Under the pieces are notes generated by a model, which worked only from the letters and a program-made list of their open reading frames with translations, was not told where the DNA came from and did not search any database. From Allomuricauda sp. ARW1Y1 (GTDB lineage: Bacteria > Bacteroidota > Bacteroidia > Flavobacteriales > Flavobacteriaceae), in assembly GCF_013407935.1 (NCBI RefSeq), contig NZ_JACBZU010000001.1:434001-498000 (forward strand): a DNA stretch of 64,000 bases. Reading direction: 5' to 3'. Shown one piece after another: positions 1 through 11,121 of the stretch (position 1 is the first letter of the stretch; every line of letters starts with the position of its first letter). The translations under genes and the position numbers were made by a program.

Positions 1-3000
1 CTGGAAGGTTATCAAAAACCGGGCTCGATTGTGCAAATCGGTATGGATTTACCAAATCGGACATTTCGTAAAGCTCATAAGTGTATACAGGATCTACCAC
101 AGTTGCTGGATCTAGTACCACGGTCAAACTTCCATCAGACCCTCCAAAACAGTTGACATCATCTACCAAAACATTGTCAATGACGGGGTCAACTTTGTCA
201 TCAAGCTCTTGTGTTACGACATACGTACAAGGTGTTGCTGTATTGTTGTCGGTTACCGTAAAGGTGTATACCCCTGGTTGTGTAAGACCTGTAAATACTC
301 CTGTTGTATTGGAATCAGTTGTTATTCCATCTGGGTAGACCACATCAAATGTTAGGTTGGAAGATCCTCCCGATACATTTACGGTGATTTCGCCCCCAGG
401 GTTCAAGGTACAATCGATGGGTTTATCTACAGTGGTGGTTGCTGTCATGGCATCTGTAAGCACTACTGGCCCAACCGTTGTGGTACAAGACCACTGATCG
501 GCTACAAGTACTTCGTAAGAACCAGCACCAAGACCGGAGAAAACAGTACTTGTTTGTGGAGAACCTACAGTAGCGCCGTTTCTGATCAATTGATAGGTGT
601 AGTTGCTCCCTTGGCCACCAGCGGTTCCAACCACTTGGATTTCTCCTTGCAGGTTGGTACAGTTTTCCACATTGATCTGTAAAGTTGCTGTAATTGGAGT
701 TGGATCTACCAGCACAGCGGTGTCCACCAATTGCTCACAGCCACTGGAATCGATGACCCAAGCTTCGTAGGTACCTGCACTCAATCCAGTGAAATTTGGG
801 CTGGCGACATAATCTCCCGGGCCAGTTGGTGAAGTAATTCCTACATAGTAGGAGTATCCACCCCATCCACCGGCAACGTTGGTAATTTGAATGGCACCAT
901 CATTACCTAAACAGGTGATATCGGTTACCACAGTAGCTCCGGTAATGGCGGCAGCGGGGCCTGCAATCGTGAACGATTCACTATACAGACATGCTGATCC
1001 TGGAGGATTGGTGTCGGTTACTTCGATGTAATACGTACCAGCTGCCAATCCTGTGATGGTAAAGCTGCCATCGGCATCGGAACCTGTTGTCACAGTATCA
1101 TCAGAAGTATCTGTAGGCGTGTTATTGGTATCGTAATAAAGTGTATAGCTAGTTGCACTGGCATAGGTAACAGAGGAGCTGTCTACCAAATTCAATTCAA
1201 CAGCACCATTGGTATCACCAAAACAGGTGATATCCGTGGTGTTTACGATGTTTAAATCCAACACCTCTGGATCGGCCACTTCGTGGGATACGGTAATGAT
1301 ACATCCTGTTACCGTATTTCTAACTTCAAAATTGTGAGTGCCAACACTCAATCCAGTGAAACTTCCCGAAGCCTGGAAGGTACCTGAAGGCAACTCCCTG
1401 AACTCATAATTGGCTGGATGTGTATTGGAATTGGTGATGGAGCCAACTGCGGTAATCGTAATATCCTCACCGGTGACACAAGTGGCCACTGCATCTACGG
1501 TTACTGTTGCTGAGTCCAAACTATCGAATGGAGCAATTACAGCTGTTGTAGTTCCCAAACAACCATTGGAATCATACACATTGATGGTATAGTTTCCACC
1601 ATTAATATCGGTTGAGGTATACACAGGATTGCTTCCGGATTGGACTACTACGGAACCTGCATCGTTGATAAATTCATAGCGCACATAGTTTCCACTACCC
1701 CCGGTTATGGAGGCTGTATCAACCGTAATGGTGGCATTGTTTGTATTGTTTCCTGCGGTACACGCAAATTCGACCACGCTAGGAGCTGGCACGGAAATGG
1801 GCGCAGGTTCGTCAATTACGATTCCTGTGATATCAAATGGACAGTTGTTTGACCCTACAGCACGAATGTCATAAGTTCCTGCCGGTAGGTTTTCAAAGGT
1901 GTTGCCATTCAATACGGCACCAACGGGCATTGGGGTAAGTGTGTAGGTCAACGGTAATATGCCATTGTCAGTAGCAGTCAAGGTTATGCTTCCATCATTT
2001 CCTCCAAAACAAGACACATCAACATGGGTCTCTGTAAAATCTGGAATTGGAGCATCAGGCACATTTATTGTAATGGTCTGCGGACAGTTTGGTGGTGCTG
2101 TTCCCATATCGAATACAATAACATCATAACTTCCAGCTGCGGCAGCACCAGTCCACGTAAACTGATTGGAAGCATCCAAGGTTAGCACACTTCTGGCCAC
2201 ATCATTGGAACCAGGACCATCAATCATGTATTCATAGTTACCTGAGCCTGATATAACTTCTATTAGTAATTCCGCATTGGCCGCAGCTCCCGGTTCACAG
2301 TCCAAGGCGACGGTTTGCGTTACCGTGAATTCGAGTGGTGGAGAAATATTGAAGGTATCTGTATCGGCACAACCGTTCAAATCTCTTACAGCAATGGTCT
2401 GACCGCTACCAGAGCTTAATCCAGAAACGGTGTATTGATTGCTTCCATTAAAGCTGAAGTTTTGGTATGCCGAGCCATTCACACTTATTTGGAATGGGGA
2501 CATGGCCACCCCAGGATTATCCAAGGTAATCAAGACTTCGAACATACCTTCTTCTACACATTCATCCACAATGGATAGTGTGATTTCCGGTCTTGGGTCC
2601 TCATGAACGGTAATAGGTCTTTGGAAAATACATCCGTAAGCATCCATGACGTAGACAATGTAGTCACCTGCTTCCACGTTGGCAGAAGTATTGTTTGTCC
2701 ACCCTGCACTTGCGGCAGTAGGTGCGGGATCAGTATCCAACAGGTATTGATACGTATAAGGCGCGGTACCGAACCTACCTGTTGCCGTAATTACTCCAGC
2801 ATTGGGGTTACAATTATCGTTTTGTGGGCTAGCTACATCCAAATCAAGTGGATTGACGGATTCACGAATGGTAAACTCACCTCCGTTCACAGAACATCCG
2901 TTGATGGGGCCACCTACTTCTGTCAGAAGCAAGTAATACTCTCCAGGAGGTAGGGTGGCAAAATTGTTAACGGTCACCGTGGTAGGTGCGTTTACAGTAG

Positions 3001-6000
3001 CGGTTCCACTATGCCCTGTTGAGACATTGGATTGTCTATTGAATATTTCGTAATCTACAGCGGTTGCCCCCACATCAAACCCAGTGAAGGTAAATGAGAT
3101 ATTGCCATCAGCAGACCCTGTACAGCTCACATTGTTCACAGCATCCAAGGTAGCCGTCATCGCAGAAGGCGTATTAATGGGTGCTGCTGCTTCTTCAAAA
3201 TAATAGCAGTTGGTGGTAAGGTCGTATACCACGAAGGTGTACGTGATACCAGGAGTAAGCCCGGTAAAGGTAGCGGTATCTCCACCAACCGTGTCAGGTG
3301 CTTGATAGGTGCTCGAATAAGGAGCAGTATAGTTTTCCAAAATGGCAAACTCGTAATTACCACTTCCTACAGCGGAACCCACAGTAACTATAGCTGTACC
3401 TCCGGAGACACAATCTGCGGTTGCGGTGCTCACATCAATATCCAAATCATTAGGTGGCGATGCAATAATCTCTGTGGTGAACGATGCGCATCCATTGGCA
3501 TCCACTACGTCAATTTGATAGATTCCAAATTCCAGTACGGTGAAGGTATGGTCCCTTGCGCCAGAAGTGGTGGTATAGGTTTGTGGCGCAATACCATTAT
3601 TGGCCGTAAGGATGTATGTATATTCTGCTGTTCCGCCAGAAACACCGGAAACAGTAATGGAACCTGGATTGGTGACTCCCGAACTTGAATCACAAGTAAT
3701 CGGAACATCAGATGTGGTGTATGTAATCGGACTAGGTTCAGAGATTACAGCGGGAAATGGTGCTGAAACACAACCTTTGTCGTCAGTAATCGTAACTTCG
3801 TACGAACCAGCTGGCAATCCTGTTGTTTGGGTTCCATAAACAGTGCCACTGATGGTCTCCACTACATTAATGGTGTATGGCGGCACTCCAACAGAAGTGT
3901 CTATAGTAATATCCAAACTACCTGTGCTCTCTCCGTTACACAATATGTCGGTGGGAGTAACACTGCTGATAACAGGCGGCACTGCTGGAGTAATTATAAT
4001 GCTATTGGTTATAACACTACAAGCTGGGGTGGAAGTATCAGTTACTCTGAACATATAGGTGCCATCCACATTGGTGTTGAATACATTGCCAGTAAATCCA
4101 GTTGAATTGTAGTTGGTTCCTCCATCATTGGACCATTCATACGTATATGAACCTGAACCTCCATTTGCATTGACGGTGACAGTAGCATCAGCCAAACAAG
4201 TCAAATCATTATTAAGGAAAGCAGATGCCGTCAACGCTGGATTGATGGTAACTGTGTCCTGCAACGAACAACCGTATTGGTCGCGCACATCTACGGTATA
4301 GGTTCCGGCCACCAGATTATTGAATGTGTAGGTGGTAGCTGTTGAAGGGGATGGTGTGATCCACGCTCCGCCGTTCAAGCTAAACTGATAATTGCCATTT
4401 CCAGCGGTAACATCCACCTGAATACTACCGTCGTTATTTCCGCTATAACATGCTGTTGGGGTTGCATCAAAGGCAAGAATTTCAAAAGGATCTACCGTAA
4501 TAGGTGTTGTATCCTCACAAGCATTGGTGTCTCTTACTCTAATTACATAGTCACCATCGGTTAAGCCGGTAAATACATTGGACGATTGGTAAGGAGTAAG
4601 TATGGCGCCTAAGTTATCTTCCAATTGATATTGATACACTGGTGTTCCACCGATAGCCGTTGCCGTTATGGTTGCACCGCCATTGGTACAAGTGAGTTGG
4701 GTGGTAACCGAAGCAGTAACGTCAACCACATCTGGTTGTGATAAGGTTTGATTAAGTACCACTGAACATGCAGGGTCTCTCAAGTCAACAATTTCGATGG
4801 TATGTGCTCCTGCGGATAAACCGTTTACGGTTATAGGACTGGCAAATTGTGCCGCTGAAACAGCACCACCATCCACTTGATAGGTAAATCCGATGGCTGG
4901 ATCAAAGTTTTCAGCCTCAAAAGTGATGGTGCCATCGGCAGCTCCGTTACAAGTCAGGTCGGTAAATGCCGTAATCGCACCGTCAAAGGCACGTCCGTCC
5001 TCCACATTCACATTAATGGTCAACGATTCCGTACACACTTCTGGGGTTTGGAAGGCTTCAATGTCATCTATGGCAATATCATTTCCTCCGGTTACTGCCG
5101 AATTGGTACGAATTACGATATCCAAATTGGTGTTTCCTCCCGGGTTAAGGGTCACGGAGTAATTCTGCCAATCGTTGGCCCCATTGTTTTTGGGAACGTT
5201 TCCTGTGGTTGTACTGGCAATTACGGTACCGCCGCCATCTACCAACTGAATGTCAATATCTGGGTCGGCTCCACCAGTTCCGTTTCTCAATAGGTTAAAT
5301 GCCCAAAGTGAAATGGTAATATCCCTATTGGGAACTACCTCAATGCCTCTTTTGGCATAGATAATACCATTGGGCCCTACTGCACCACCAACGTTCATGG
5401 CCAAGAAGCGACCATTGGGCAAACCTGAGTGGTCATTTGGACTCAACCATGAACCATAAGGATTCACGATGTTTTGCGTCACAGAGTATTCCCCGTCTTG
5501 GATTCTGTTATTAATCGCCCATCCACAAGAATTTACGGTTCCGTTTTGAGGCTCGTAGCAGTATGCCGGGTCCACTTCGGGAATACTGGTGTTGGGTCCC
5601 GTTCCAAAGTTTTCGGTAAGTAGAATACTTGGGGAAGGGGCTATATTGCTGGTATAGTTAACCGTTATGGTGTGGTTTCCAACGGGCACATTGCTGAACA
5701 CGTTGGAAGTGTTCGGTGTATTTGGGGTTCCGTTGATTTCATAGGTATAATCAAAATCCGTACTACTTGTTGTTACGGTAATCGTTCCTTCTCCATCACA
5801 CTCATAATCTATGGTCGGTGTTGCCGTAGGAGGGGTTGGTTCCGGGTCAATGGTAACCGTCATTGGATAGGTACACAAATTGGCATCCCTAATGAAAAGG
5901 GTATGGGTTCCTGGCAATAGGTAGCCGATAGCACTTGCGCTATAATTGGAACCGCCATCAAAGCTATATTCGTAGGGAGCTGTGCCCCCAATTGCGTTGG

Positions 6001-9000
6001 TAATCCTTACCTCTGCACCCATACCGGGGTAACATTCGGCCAAAGCTGTAACTGCGGCGGATGCAGATAGCGTTAGAGGCTCGTTTATCGTATAGATTTC
6101 GGTTACTTCACAGTTGTTGGCATCCCTTACACGGATATTGTAGCTTCCCGCGGGAAGGTTTACAAAGGTGTTCGAGGTTTGATAGGTAGACCCATTGTTG
6201 ATACTGTACGTATACGGTCCCTCTCCACCAGACGCCGCAATAGTAATTTGAGCTTGTGCTTCCCCACTACAAAGAATATCTGTATTGGTCACATTAATGG
6301 TCAATAGGGGATCTTGGGCAATGGTGATATCATAATTTGCCTCACAATAGCCTGAAGCTCCACCATTGTCGCGTACATATACATCGTAGTCTCCAGCACT
6401 TGTAACGGTAACAGGATTTGTAGTTGAAAAATCTCCAGTTGTTGGAGTGGCCCCATTGGCCACCACGGCATACACGTAGTTGCCGTCACCACCGGCAGCG
6501 GTGATGGTTATATCTGTATCTGTAGCACATGCAGTAATATTTGGAGCGGAAGCCACCACGCTCAGCTCGGGGTCTATGGTAATGGTTTCCGAGTCGGTAC
6601 AGTCATTACCGTCCCTCACATCTATGGTATGGGTTCCAGGGCCCAAGCCTGTAAATACATTGCTGGTTACAAATGGACCTCCGTTAAGGCTGTATTCATA
6701 ATTTCCATCCCCTCCAGAGATTACATTGGCCGTTAGGGTAAGACCTGTAGCATCATCATAGCAAATATCATTTGGAACAATGTCCAAAGCGGGTGCTACT
6801 GCTTCGTTAATGACAAAGTCATCTGTATATACGCATCCGTTGGCGTCGGTAACGGTAAAGGTATAGGTGCCGCCAATGTTCAAACCAGCAAACAAACCAT
6901 TGGTCTGTGGTGCAGGAAGGGTATAGCCTGCTGGGCCCGAAGTGATTTCATACGTATAGCTTCCCCATCCTCCAGCAGCGGCAATGGAAACGGAGCCATT
7001 GGCCAAACAGGTGGGCTGAGTAATGGTAACGGGCGCTGTAATAGCTGCTGGGGGAGCAGCTACGGTAACGCTTGCCGTGTCGGTACAGTTGGTAAAGTTA
7101 TCGGTTACAGTAATAGTATAGGTTCCTTCAGCCAATCCATTTAATGAAACGGTTCCGCTTGTCTCCCCTGTTCCAGAGAAGCTGGCGGGCCCTGTAACGG
7201 TATAATTGTAATCTGTGTTAAAGTTGTAAACCGTGTATTGGATCTCACCATCACTATCGCCCAAACAGGTAATGTTGCTAATCAGCTGACCAGTAACGGA
7301 GATTTCCGTTACAGGGGCTATGGTGTAGCTTTCATCATAGGTACACCCTGCATTGTCGGTTACACGGAAGAGGTATGTTCCGGGCAACAAACCTGTAAAA
7401 GTGTTGTTGTTGCCATTGTTAACGGCACTTCCTGCAGGAGAGATGATTTCATATACCAAATTTGGCTCGCCTCCGGTTACGGTTAGGGTTACATCGGAAG
7501 TAAAGGTTGGACAAAGTGGATTGGTAGCTGCAAAATCGATATCCGTTGGTGGATCTAGCGGGTCGATTGTGATAGGAGTCGTTGTGAAGACACATCCAAC
7601 GGCATCACGAACGGTTACTGTGTAGGTTCCATCCGTAAGGTTGTTGAACGTTGAAGCACTTCCAAAATTCACCCCGTCAATGCTGTATTCATAAGGAGCG
7701 GTCCCTCCTGTTACATTTTGAACCTCAATGATGCCTTCTTGTAAACAGGTATAATCCTGTGTCAACACAGCATCGGCATCCAAAGCAAAGGATGGAGCTG
7801 AGATAGTGGAATACTCAAAATAATCACATGAGGCACTACCTTTACGTTGGTTAATCACCACCACGTAATCCCCATCGGTCAATCCTGGGAAATTCCCAGA
7901 AGTGTTTGTGGCCAAGGCATTATTTAGATCATAATTGTCCTCATCAAAACCCGTTGCATCAAACAAATAGTAGGTAAGTTGATATCCATTACTGCTGATG
8001 AGGTTAAAAGTTATGGAGCCAGTAGCATCACCATAGCAAAGTACATCGGTCACGGTGGTTGGATCAAAATCAGCGGCAGGTCGAAATTCGATAGTAACTG
8101 TATTCGAAATATCGTAGCAGTTGTTTCTGTCCACCACCACGAAAGTATATTGTCCGGGATCGTAAATGTCAAATATTTGACTGGTTTGATAGGCAGAAGC
8201 AGGGACGTCGTTTACAGATGGATAAGAAATTTGGGTAACCCCACTTTCATCCACAAAGGACCAAATAGCGTAGGTGTGCGGCGTTCTTCCTCCCGTGGAC
8301 TCCATCAAAATATTACCTTCCCTACATGTAATATGCTGGGAAATCCTGGCGGTAAGTTCTAGGTCTGTAAGATCTTGTATGGTTACTTGTTCCGTATAGT
8401 CGCACCCGTCATCCGTGGTAACGGTTACGTCATAGATACCATCGTTAAGGTTTTCGAAGGTGTAATTGTTATCGTTGGTTGGGCCATGGGTATCGACTAC
8501 GGTTCCTCCTTGGGATATTTCATAGTAATACTGCGCTTCTACATTAAGTACAGAGATTGCGATTTCGCCCAGACCGTTACAGTCTGTGTCCTGAGGAACT
8601 ACATCCACTTGGAAATCCCTGTCTAGTATACCAATATTGTCCAACACAAAAACACAACCATCGGTTACGCCTTGTTGTCTCATCTCTACCATATAGGCGC
8701 CGTTGTTTTGAATTGTAAAACTTGGGCTAGACTGATAGGGCACAACAATGTTACCCGTGGCCTGGTTTACAAGTTGGAACTCATAGGTCAACGGCATATT
8801 GGTCACGGTAATGTTACCGGGTGTGTCACAAATAATATCGCTGGAAGTATACTGAGGGTCTAACGGGTTTTTATAAATATTGAAATAGAATCGACTAAAA
8901 CAGCCATTTTGATAGTTAATGACCAGTCGATATTGGCCTGTGTTTTCGGCCAAAAAGTCGTTTCCAGTGTCCACGGTGTTCCAGGTACATCCCGTATTGG

Positions 9001-11119
9001 TGTTGGCACAACCATCTACGGAAGCACCACAGCTGGCCTCATCCAATTGCTCCCACACAATGCTCGTGGCATCGGGAATATTGATTTGGATAAGCTCCGC
9101 ATCATTCAATCCACAAAGGAAAATCTCGGGAAGCTCGCTACCATCGTTGGGGCATATTTCAATATCACCATCAATGGTGTTCGAGGTGTCGTTGATCAAA
9201 GCAGTTATGGGGTTGGACTGTACAGATCCAAACAGTTCCACAACAATGATTTCTTGGAAATCTTTACATGGGTCGGCCACTTGTTTGTCCACAAGATATG
9301 TTCCGACTTCACTTACCAAAAGGGTACTCGGGTCGTTGTCCGCATCCCCATCAGTGATTACAGTGTCTGTACCAACATCAATAGTATTGTTCCCATTTTC
9401 ATCGCGGTACCAAATGTAGTTGTCAAAGTTGTCCCCGGCATCAAGGAGTACGTCTTCACCACATAATTGTACGGTTCTGGTAAAATTACAGGCACTTAGA
9501 TCGTCCAATAGAAAGTTGGTGGCTCCGGGCGTACCAAAACCACAATCATCAAAGTCATAAACGCTGGGGTCGTCCGTGATTTGGTTTGGATTTATAATTC
9601 CCTGATAGGTGGAATATGCCAAGTTTTGGATGACATCGGTACAGGCATCAATAAAGTCGAAACAGTTCTGGGCCACTTGTACCCGCATTCTTATTTGTGA
9701 AATAGGGTCGCCAATCTCAATAAGGTTGTCAGGAATACTGAACATCACTTCCCTAGTGGCTGCGTCGTAGGTATAGGTAACACCTGCTGGCATAGTGATG
9801 GAAGATTCGTCCAAACTAACGTTAACGGGCAATATGTCCCTAATGGTGTAATTGGTGGCGTCGTCGTTCCCTGTATTTTGGAAAGAAAGCACATAATCCA
9901 AGGTTTGACCAAGATTTACCCCGGCTCCGGTAATATCGTTCCCTCCAATGTCCTCGACTGTTTTTTCAAGGACAATGTTTGGTTCGATTACTTCGATACC
10001 AAAGGTCACCAAAAAAGCGCCATAGCCATCCCCTTGTGTGTAAAGACGCAAGGTGGCATCGGTTTCGCCATTGTCTATAATGCTGTTGGAGGGGTTGTTG
10101 ATTTCAAAAATATCCGCATCGTAGCCAAGGGTGTTTGTCGCATATATGTTCCTGTTGGTAACATCTGCACCATCAATGGTAATGTTTGAATTAAAGAAGT
10201 TATTCGCAGGGTTGGAACCGTTGGATAGGTTGGTAAAACCGGGGTTCATTGGAGTTTGGATTCGGAACGCATCTCCTGTGATGCTTCTATCTCCCTCTAC
10301 GACACTTGCCCCCAAACGGGCCCTTACTGGTCCGGATGGAATGGTATTGAATCCAGACACATTGATATCTGCACTTGAAGTACCGGAAACACCGGCGTAT
10401 CCATCAAAAACAGAGATATATTTTCCAGAAAGCGTTGGGTTCTCGTAGATGACAACCAATGTCCATCCACCAGCGCCGCCAACACTTCTACCTCTGGTCG
10501 CCCTAACATTGGCCACCGTGTATTCCCCAGCAGGATTGGCCAAGGCTTGAAGCTGGTTCGTAACGTTGGCAAAACAGGTATAAGGGGAGTCCTTGAAGTT
10601 GACATCATCATGGATTACGGCATCTTCCTCTCCTACGGGGTCAGGGTTGTTATCGGCTACAATATCAATGTAACTTCCGCCAGGGACCTTGAATTTGATT
10701 TCTCTAAAATCCAGTCTTCTTGAATCGTTCGCAGGAAGGCTTGAGATTTGGCTGTTGTTCAGCACCTCTTGTTGGTAATTGGCCGACCAGTACAGTCCGG
10801 CCCAGTAGATTCTGGAGCAATCTGGCAAGGTTAGGGTAGAGCTACTGGAGCTAAAGGTTGTTGGGTCTCCATCAATATCAATATAATCCCTATGAAAACC
10901 ATTATTGTTGTTGTTGCCATTATAGGGGTCGTTGGCCGTATTGCTACCATCCACTCTATTTATAATGGAGTTGGCCAAAAAGGTATAATCTCCCTTGATG
11001 TTTATATAGGAATTGTCCAACCTTGGGGTAAAAGGTACCTCCACTTGAGCATGAAGTGCAGAGCTAAGAAGCCCTATGCCCAGTAGGCAAACAATGGATT
11101 TGAATAAGACTTTGGTCAT
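1..11119 (-). CDS. Giant SprB-like repeat adhesin, C-terminus beyond the left edge
   Basis: Large secreted cell-surface protein, probably a gliding or attachment adhesin exported by the type IX secretion system. From the ATG at 11119 the frame stays open to the window edge, giving at least 3706 residues. Residues 1-25 form a signal peptide ending in HAQ. The N-terminal region has a WAGLYW motif seen in other T9SS surface proteins. Residues about 378-486 resemble a DUF11 domain (LEKTV, FQNTGNDDATN, RDILP). From about residue 750 I count some 32 SprB-type repeats of 70-90 residues. Each opens with a motif like ITCFGDTNGA, continues with GG-x-PYxYxI, and closes with TVRDxxGC. A non-repeat jelly-roll-like block interrupts them near residues 1820-2030. 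The expected C-terminal sorting domain would lie outside the window. The gene starts 2 bases after the PorP/SprF stop codon, so the two are cotranscribed. Function as an adhesin is inferred from the family. Confidence 0.93.
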   Translation of the reverse strand, partial: MTKVLFKSIVCLLGIGLLSSALHAQVEVPFTPRLDNSYINIKGDYTFLANSIINRVDGSNTANDPYNGNNNNNGFHRDYIDIDGDPTTFSSSSSTLTLPDCSRIYWAGLYWSANYQQEVLNNSQISSLPANDSRRLDFREIKFKVPGGSYIDIVADNNPDPVGEEDAVIHDDVNFKDSPYTCFANVTNQLQALANPAGEYTVANVRATRGRSVGGAGGWTLVVIYENPTLSGKYISVFDGYAGVSGTSSADINVSGFNTIPSGPVRARLGASVVEGDRSITGDAFRIQTPMNPGFTNLSNGSNPANNFFNSNITIDGADVTNRNIYATNTLGYDADIFEINNPSNSIIDNGETDATLRLYTQGDGYGAFLVTFGIEVIEPNIVLEKTVEDIGGNDITGAGVNLGQTLDYVLSFQNTGNDDATNYTIRDILPVNVSLDESSITMPAGVTYTYDAATREVMFSIPDNLIEIGDPISQIRMRVQVAQNCFDFIDACTDVIQNLAYSTYQGIINPNQITDDPSVYDFDDCGFGTPGATNFLLDDLSACNFTRTVQLCGEDVLLDAGDNFDNYIWYRDENGNNTIDVGTDTVITDGDADNDPSTLLVSEVGTYLVDKQVADPCKDFQEIIVVELFGSVQSNPITALINDTSNTIDGDIEICPNDGSELPEIFLCGLNDAELIQINIPDATSIVWEQLDEASCGASVDGCANTNTGCTWNTVDTGNDFLAENTGQYRLVINYQNGCFSRFYFNIYKNPLDPQYTSSDIICDTPGNITVTNMPLTYEFQLVNQATGNIVVPYQSSPSFTIQNNGAYMVEMRQQGVTDGCVFVLDNIGILDRDFQVDVVPQDTDCNGLGEIAISVLNVEAQYYYEISQGGTVVDTHGPTNDNNYTFENLNDGIYDVTVTTDDGCDYTEQVTIQDLTDLELTARISQHITCREGNILMESTGGRTPHTYAIWSFVDESGVTQISYPSVNDVPASAYQTSQIFDIYDPGQYTFVVVDRNNCYDISNTVTIEFRPAADFDPTTVTDVLCYGDATGSITFNLISSNGYQLTYYLFDATGFDEDNYDLNNALATNTSGNFPGLTDGDYVVVINQRKGSASCDYFEYSTISAPSFALDADAVLTQDYTCLQEGIIEVQNVTGGTAPYEYSIDGVNFGSASTFNNLTDGTYTVTVRDAVGCVFTTTPITIDPLDPPTDIDFAATNPLCPTFTSDVTLTVTGGEPNLVYEIISPAGSAVNNGNNNTFTGLLPGTYLFRVTDNAGCTYDESYTIAPVTEISVTGQLISNITCLGDSDGEIQYTVYNFNTDYNYTVTGPASFSGTGETSGTVSLNGLAEGTYTITVTDNFTNCTDTASVTVAAPPAAITAPVTITQPTCLANGSVSIAAAGGWGSYTYEITSGPAGYTLPAPQTNGLFAGLNIGGTYTFTVTDANGCVYTDDFVINEAVAPALDIVPNDICYDDATGLTLTANVISGGDGNYEYSLNGGPFVTSNVFTGLGPGTHTIDVRDGNDCTDSETITIDPELSVVASAPNITACATDTDITITAAGGDGNYVYAVVANGATPTTGDFSTTNPVTVTSAGDYDVYVRDNGGASGYCEANYDITIAQDPLLTINVTNTDILCSGEAQAQITIAASGGEGPYTYSINNGSTYQTSNTFVNLPAGSYNIRVRDANNCEVTEIYTINEPLTLSASAAVTALAECYPGMGAEVRITNAIGGTAPYEYSFDGGSNYSASAIGYLLPGTHTLFIRDANLCTYPMTVTIDPEPTPPTATPTIDYECDGEGTITVTTSSTDFDYTYEINGTPNTPNTSNVFSNVPVGNHTITVNYTSNIAPSPSILLTENFGTGPNTSIPEVDPAYCYEPQNGTVNSCGWAINNRIQDGEYSVTQNIVNPYGSWLSPNDHSGLPNGRFLAMNVGGAVGPNGIIYAKRGIEVVPNRDITISLWAFNLLRNGTGGADPDIDIQLVDGGGTVIASTTTGNVPKNNGANDWQNYSVTLNPGGNTNLDIVIRTNSAVTGGNDIAIDDIEAFQTPEVCTESLTINVNVEDGRAFDGAITAFTDLTCNGAADGTITFEAENFDPAIGFTYQVDGGAVSAAQFASPITVNGLSAGAHTIEIVDLRDPACSVVLNQTLSQPDVVDVTASVTTQLTCTNGGATITATAIGGTPVYQYQLEDNLGAILTPYQSSNVFTGLTDGDYVIRVRDTNACEDTTPITVDPFEILAFDATPTACYSGNNDGSIQVDVTAGNGNYQFSLNGGAWITPSPSTATTYTFNNLVAGTYTVDVRDQYGCSLQDTVTINPALTASAFLNNDLTCLADATVTVNANGGSGSYTYEWSNDGGTNYNSTGFTGNVFNTNVDGTYMFRVTDTSTPACSVITNSIIITPAVPPVISSVTPTDILCNGESTGSLDITIDTSVGVPPYTINVVETISGTVYGTQTTGLPAGSYEVTITDDKGCVSAPFPAVISEPSPITYTTSDVPITCDSSSGVTNPGSITVSGVSGGTAEYTYILTANNGIAPQTYTTTSGARDHTFTVLEFGIYQIDVVDANGCASFTTEIIASPPNDLDIDVSTATADCVSGGTAIVTVGSAVGSGNYEFAILENYTAPYSSTYQAPDTVGGDTATFTGLTPGITYTFVVYDLTTNCYYFEEAAAPINTPSAMTATLDAVNNVSCTGSADGNISFTFTGFDVGATAVDYEIFNRQSNVSTGHSGTATVNAPTTVTVNNFATLPPGEYYLLLTEVGGPINGCSVNGGEFTIRESVNPLDLDVASPQNDNCNPNAGVITATGRFGTAPYTYQYLLDTDPAPTAASAGWTNNTSANVEAGDYIVYVMDAYGCIFQRPITVHEDPRPEITLSIVDECVEEGMFEVLITLDNPGVAMSPFQISVNGSAYQNFSFNGSNQYTVSGLSSGSGQTIAVRDLNGCADTDTFNISPPLEFTVTQTVALDCEPGAAANAELLIEVISGSGNYEYMIDGPGSNDVARSVLTLDASNQFTWTGAAAAGSYDVIVFDMGTAPPNCPQTITINVPDAPIPDFTETHVDVSCFGGNDGSITLTATDNGILPLTYTLTPMPVGAVLNGNTFENLPAGTYDIRAVGSNNCPFDITGIVIDEPAPISVPAPSVVEFACTAGNNTNNATITVDTASITGGSGNYVRYEFINDAGSVVVQSGSNPVYTSTDINGGNYTINVYDSNGCLGTTTAVIAPFDSLDSATVTVDAVATCVTGEDITITAVGSITNSNTHPANYEFRELPSGTFQASGSFTGLSVGTHNFEVRNTVTGCIITVSHEVADPEVLDLNIVNTTDITCFGDTNGAVELNLVDSSSVTYASATSYTLYYDTNNTPTDTSDDTVTTGSDADGSFTITGLAAGTYYIEVTDTNPPGSACLYSESFTIAGPAAAITGATVVTDITCLGNDGAIQITNVAGGWGGYSYYVGITSPTGPGDYVASPNFTGLSAGTYEAWVIDSSGCEQLVDTAVLVDPTPITATLQINVENCTNLQGEIQVVGTAGGQGSNYTYQLIRNGATVGSPQTSTVFSGLGAGSYEVLVADQWSCTTTVGPVVLTDAMTATTTVDKPIDCTLNPGGEITVNVSGGSSNLTFDVVYPDGITTDSNTTGVFTGLTQPGVYTFTVTDNNTATPCTYVVTQELDDKVDPVIDNVLVDDVNCFGGSDGSLTVVLDPATVVDPVYTYELYEMSDLVNPYRFAQSSPVFDNLP

Positions 11120-11121
11120 GG

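Noticed and set aside
81..11086. Many plus-strand open frames opposite the giant adhesin gene
   Set aside because: They are antisense shadows of one continuous minus-strand frame of over 3700 codons with coherent SprB-type repeats.
1..11119. Tandem repeats suggesting a CRISPR array or satellite
   Set aside because: The repetition is at the protein level (SprB-type repeats of about 75-90 residues), with diverged DNA and no short direct repeats with spacers.
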